Source: Streptomyces sp. man185 (GTDB lineage: Bacteria > Actinomycetota > Actinomycetes > Streptomycetales > Streptomycetaceae). From it: DNA of 39,112 nucleotides. Within the stretch, counting starts at the first letter, position 1; each line of letters starts with the position of its first letter. Position numbers and translations under genes: made by a program. The stretch spans positions 1-39,112 of the forward strand of contig NTHE01000070.1 of the NCBI GenBank assembly GCA_002551355.1. The letters are read 5' to 3'. Below the pieces are notes generated by a model that had not been told where the DNA came from, searched no databases, and worked only from the letters and a program-made list of their open reading frames with translations. Positions 38,883 to 39,112 of this stretch are shown in pieces.

Positions 38883-39112
38883 TTGCCTGCCTCCTTGCCG
38901 CCGGCGAGGGCCTTGTCCGACTCGGAGTCATGGCCGAGCTGCTCCAGCGCCGTGATCTCCGGGTGGTGCAGGTCGAACGCCGGAGATTCGGAACGGATCC
39001 GCGGCAGGGTGAGGAAGTTGTGCCGCGGCGGCGGGCAGGAGGTCGCCCACTCCAGCGAACGGCCGTAACCCCACGGGTCGTCGACCTCGATCTTCTTGCC
39101 GTACTTCGCGGT
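38879..39112 (-). CDS. ctaD: Cytochrome c oxidase subunit I, C-terminal part (continues past the window)
   Basis: The last 77 residues of the catalytic subunit I are present. The typical actinobacterial ending is seen: DDPWGYGRSLEWATSCPPPR, HNFLTLPRIRSE and FDLHHPE, followed by an acidic tail. The haem-copper centre and proton channels lie outside the window. The stop TGA overlaps the ctaF start by four bases, so the two are coupled. Confidence 0.95.
   Translation of the reverse strand, partial: TAKYGKKIEVDDPWGYGRSLEWATSCPPPRHNFLTLPRIRSESPAFDLHHPEITALEQLGHDSESDKALAGGKEAGK

Noticed and set aside
1..39112. CRISPR array, tRNA or rRNA genes, integrase or prophage genes
   Set aside because: I looked for direct-repeat arrays, tRNA-like cloverleaf ends and phage-type genes and saw none; the strong hairpins all sit at gene ends or in identified leaders.

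Overview
The window is about 39 kb of very GC-rich DNA with third-position G/C bias, GTG and TTG starts, and gene content typical of a Streptomyces chromosome core. Diagnostic genes are the ROK glucokinase glkA, the MacRS-type two-component pair, a fused trpE-trpG gene with a Trp attenuator, and the actinobacterial cytochrome bcc-aa3 genes. Gene order from the PASTA kinase to the cytochrome genes also recalls the Mycobacterium tuberculosis block from pknL through aroG, the acyltransferase, ArsA-like and SRPBCC genes, fadD15, pimB, an NlpC/P60 gene and trpD to ctaE-qcrCAB. That comparison is from memory, not from a search. I see no prophage, CRISPR array, tRNA, rRNA or biosynthetic gene cluster.

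Layout. 1-3.7 kb: the end of a PASTA Ser/Thr kinase, endonuclease IV, a 201-bp MITE-like inverted-repeat element, a sulfite-oxidase-family protein, and bacterioferritin convergent with its ferredoxin Bfd, which has an iron box. 3.7-8.3 kb: class II DAHP synthase divergent from the trpL-attenuator-trpEG unit, then a D-2-hydroxyacid dehydrogenase. 8.4-11.4 kb: macR-macS and a PlsC-type acyltransferase. 11.4-17.8 kb: an esterase, an acidic membrane protein, an EEP-family nuclease, glkA, a DUF5304-like protein, a degenerate ArsA-like ATPase with an SRPBCC partner, and a metallophosphoesterase. 18-29.2 kb: acyl-CoA ligase, PimB-like and GT87-like glycosyltransferases, an HExxH lipoprotein, two tandem NlpC/P60 peptidases, a NYN-domain protein, a zinc-ribbon protein, rhomboid protease and a stand-alone RAM protein. 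29.2-32.1 kb: a cysteine-desulfurase-like aminotransferase behind a SAM-IV riboswitch, then trpD. 32.2-39.1 kb: the cytochrome bcc-aa3 genes qcrB, qcrA, qcrC, ctaE, ctaF and the end of ctaD, interrupted by an atypical receiver protein and an L,D-transpeptidase.

How the parts work together. DAHP synthase, TrpEG and TrpD supply entry and branch steps of tryptophan synthesis. The glycosyltransferases, acyltransferase, acyl-CoA ligase, P60 peptidases and L,D-transpeptidase are cell-envelope functions. The qcr and cta genes make the terminal respiratory supercomplex. RNA-level control is unusually visible: a trp attenuator with three Trp codons in a leader peptide that looks leaderless, a SAM-IV aptamer, and a leader resembling a cut-down c-di-AMP (ydaO) riboswitch. 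No wholly new multi-gene system stands out. The best leads are the SAM-IV-controlled aminotransferase, the reduced ydaO-like leader, the ArsA-like protein with both P-loop lysines replaced, the element that appears to supply the nfo stop codon, and the palindrome on the ctaE start.
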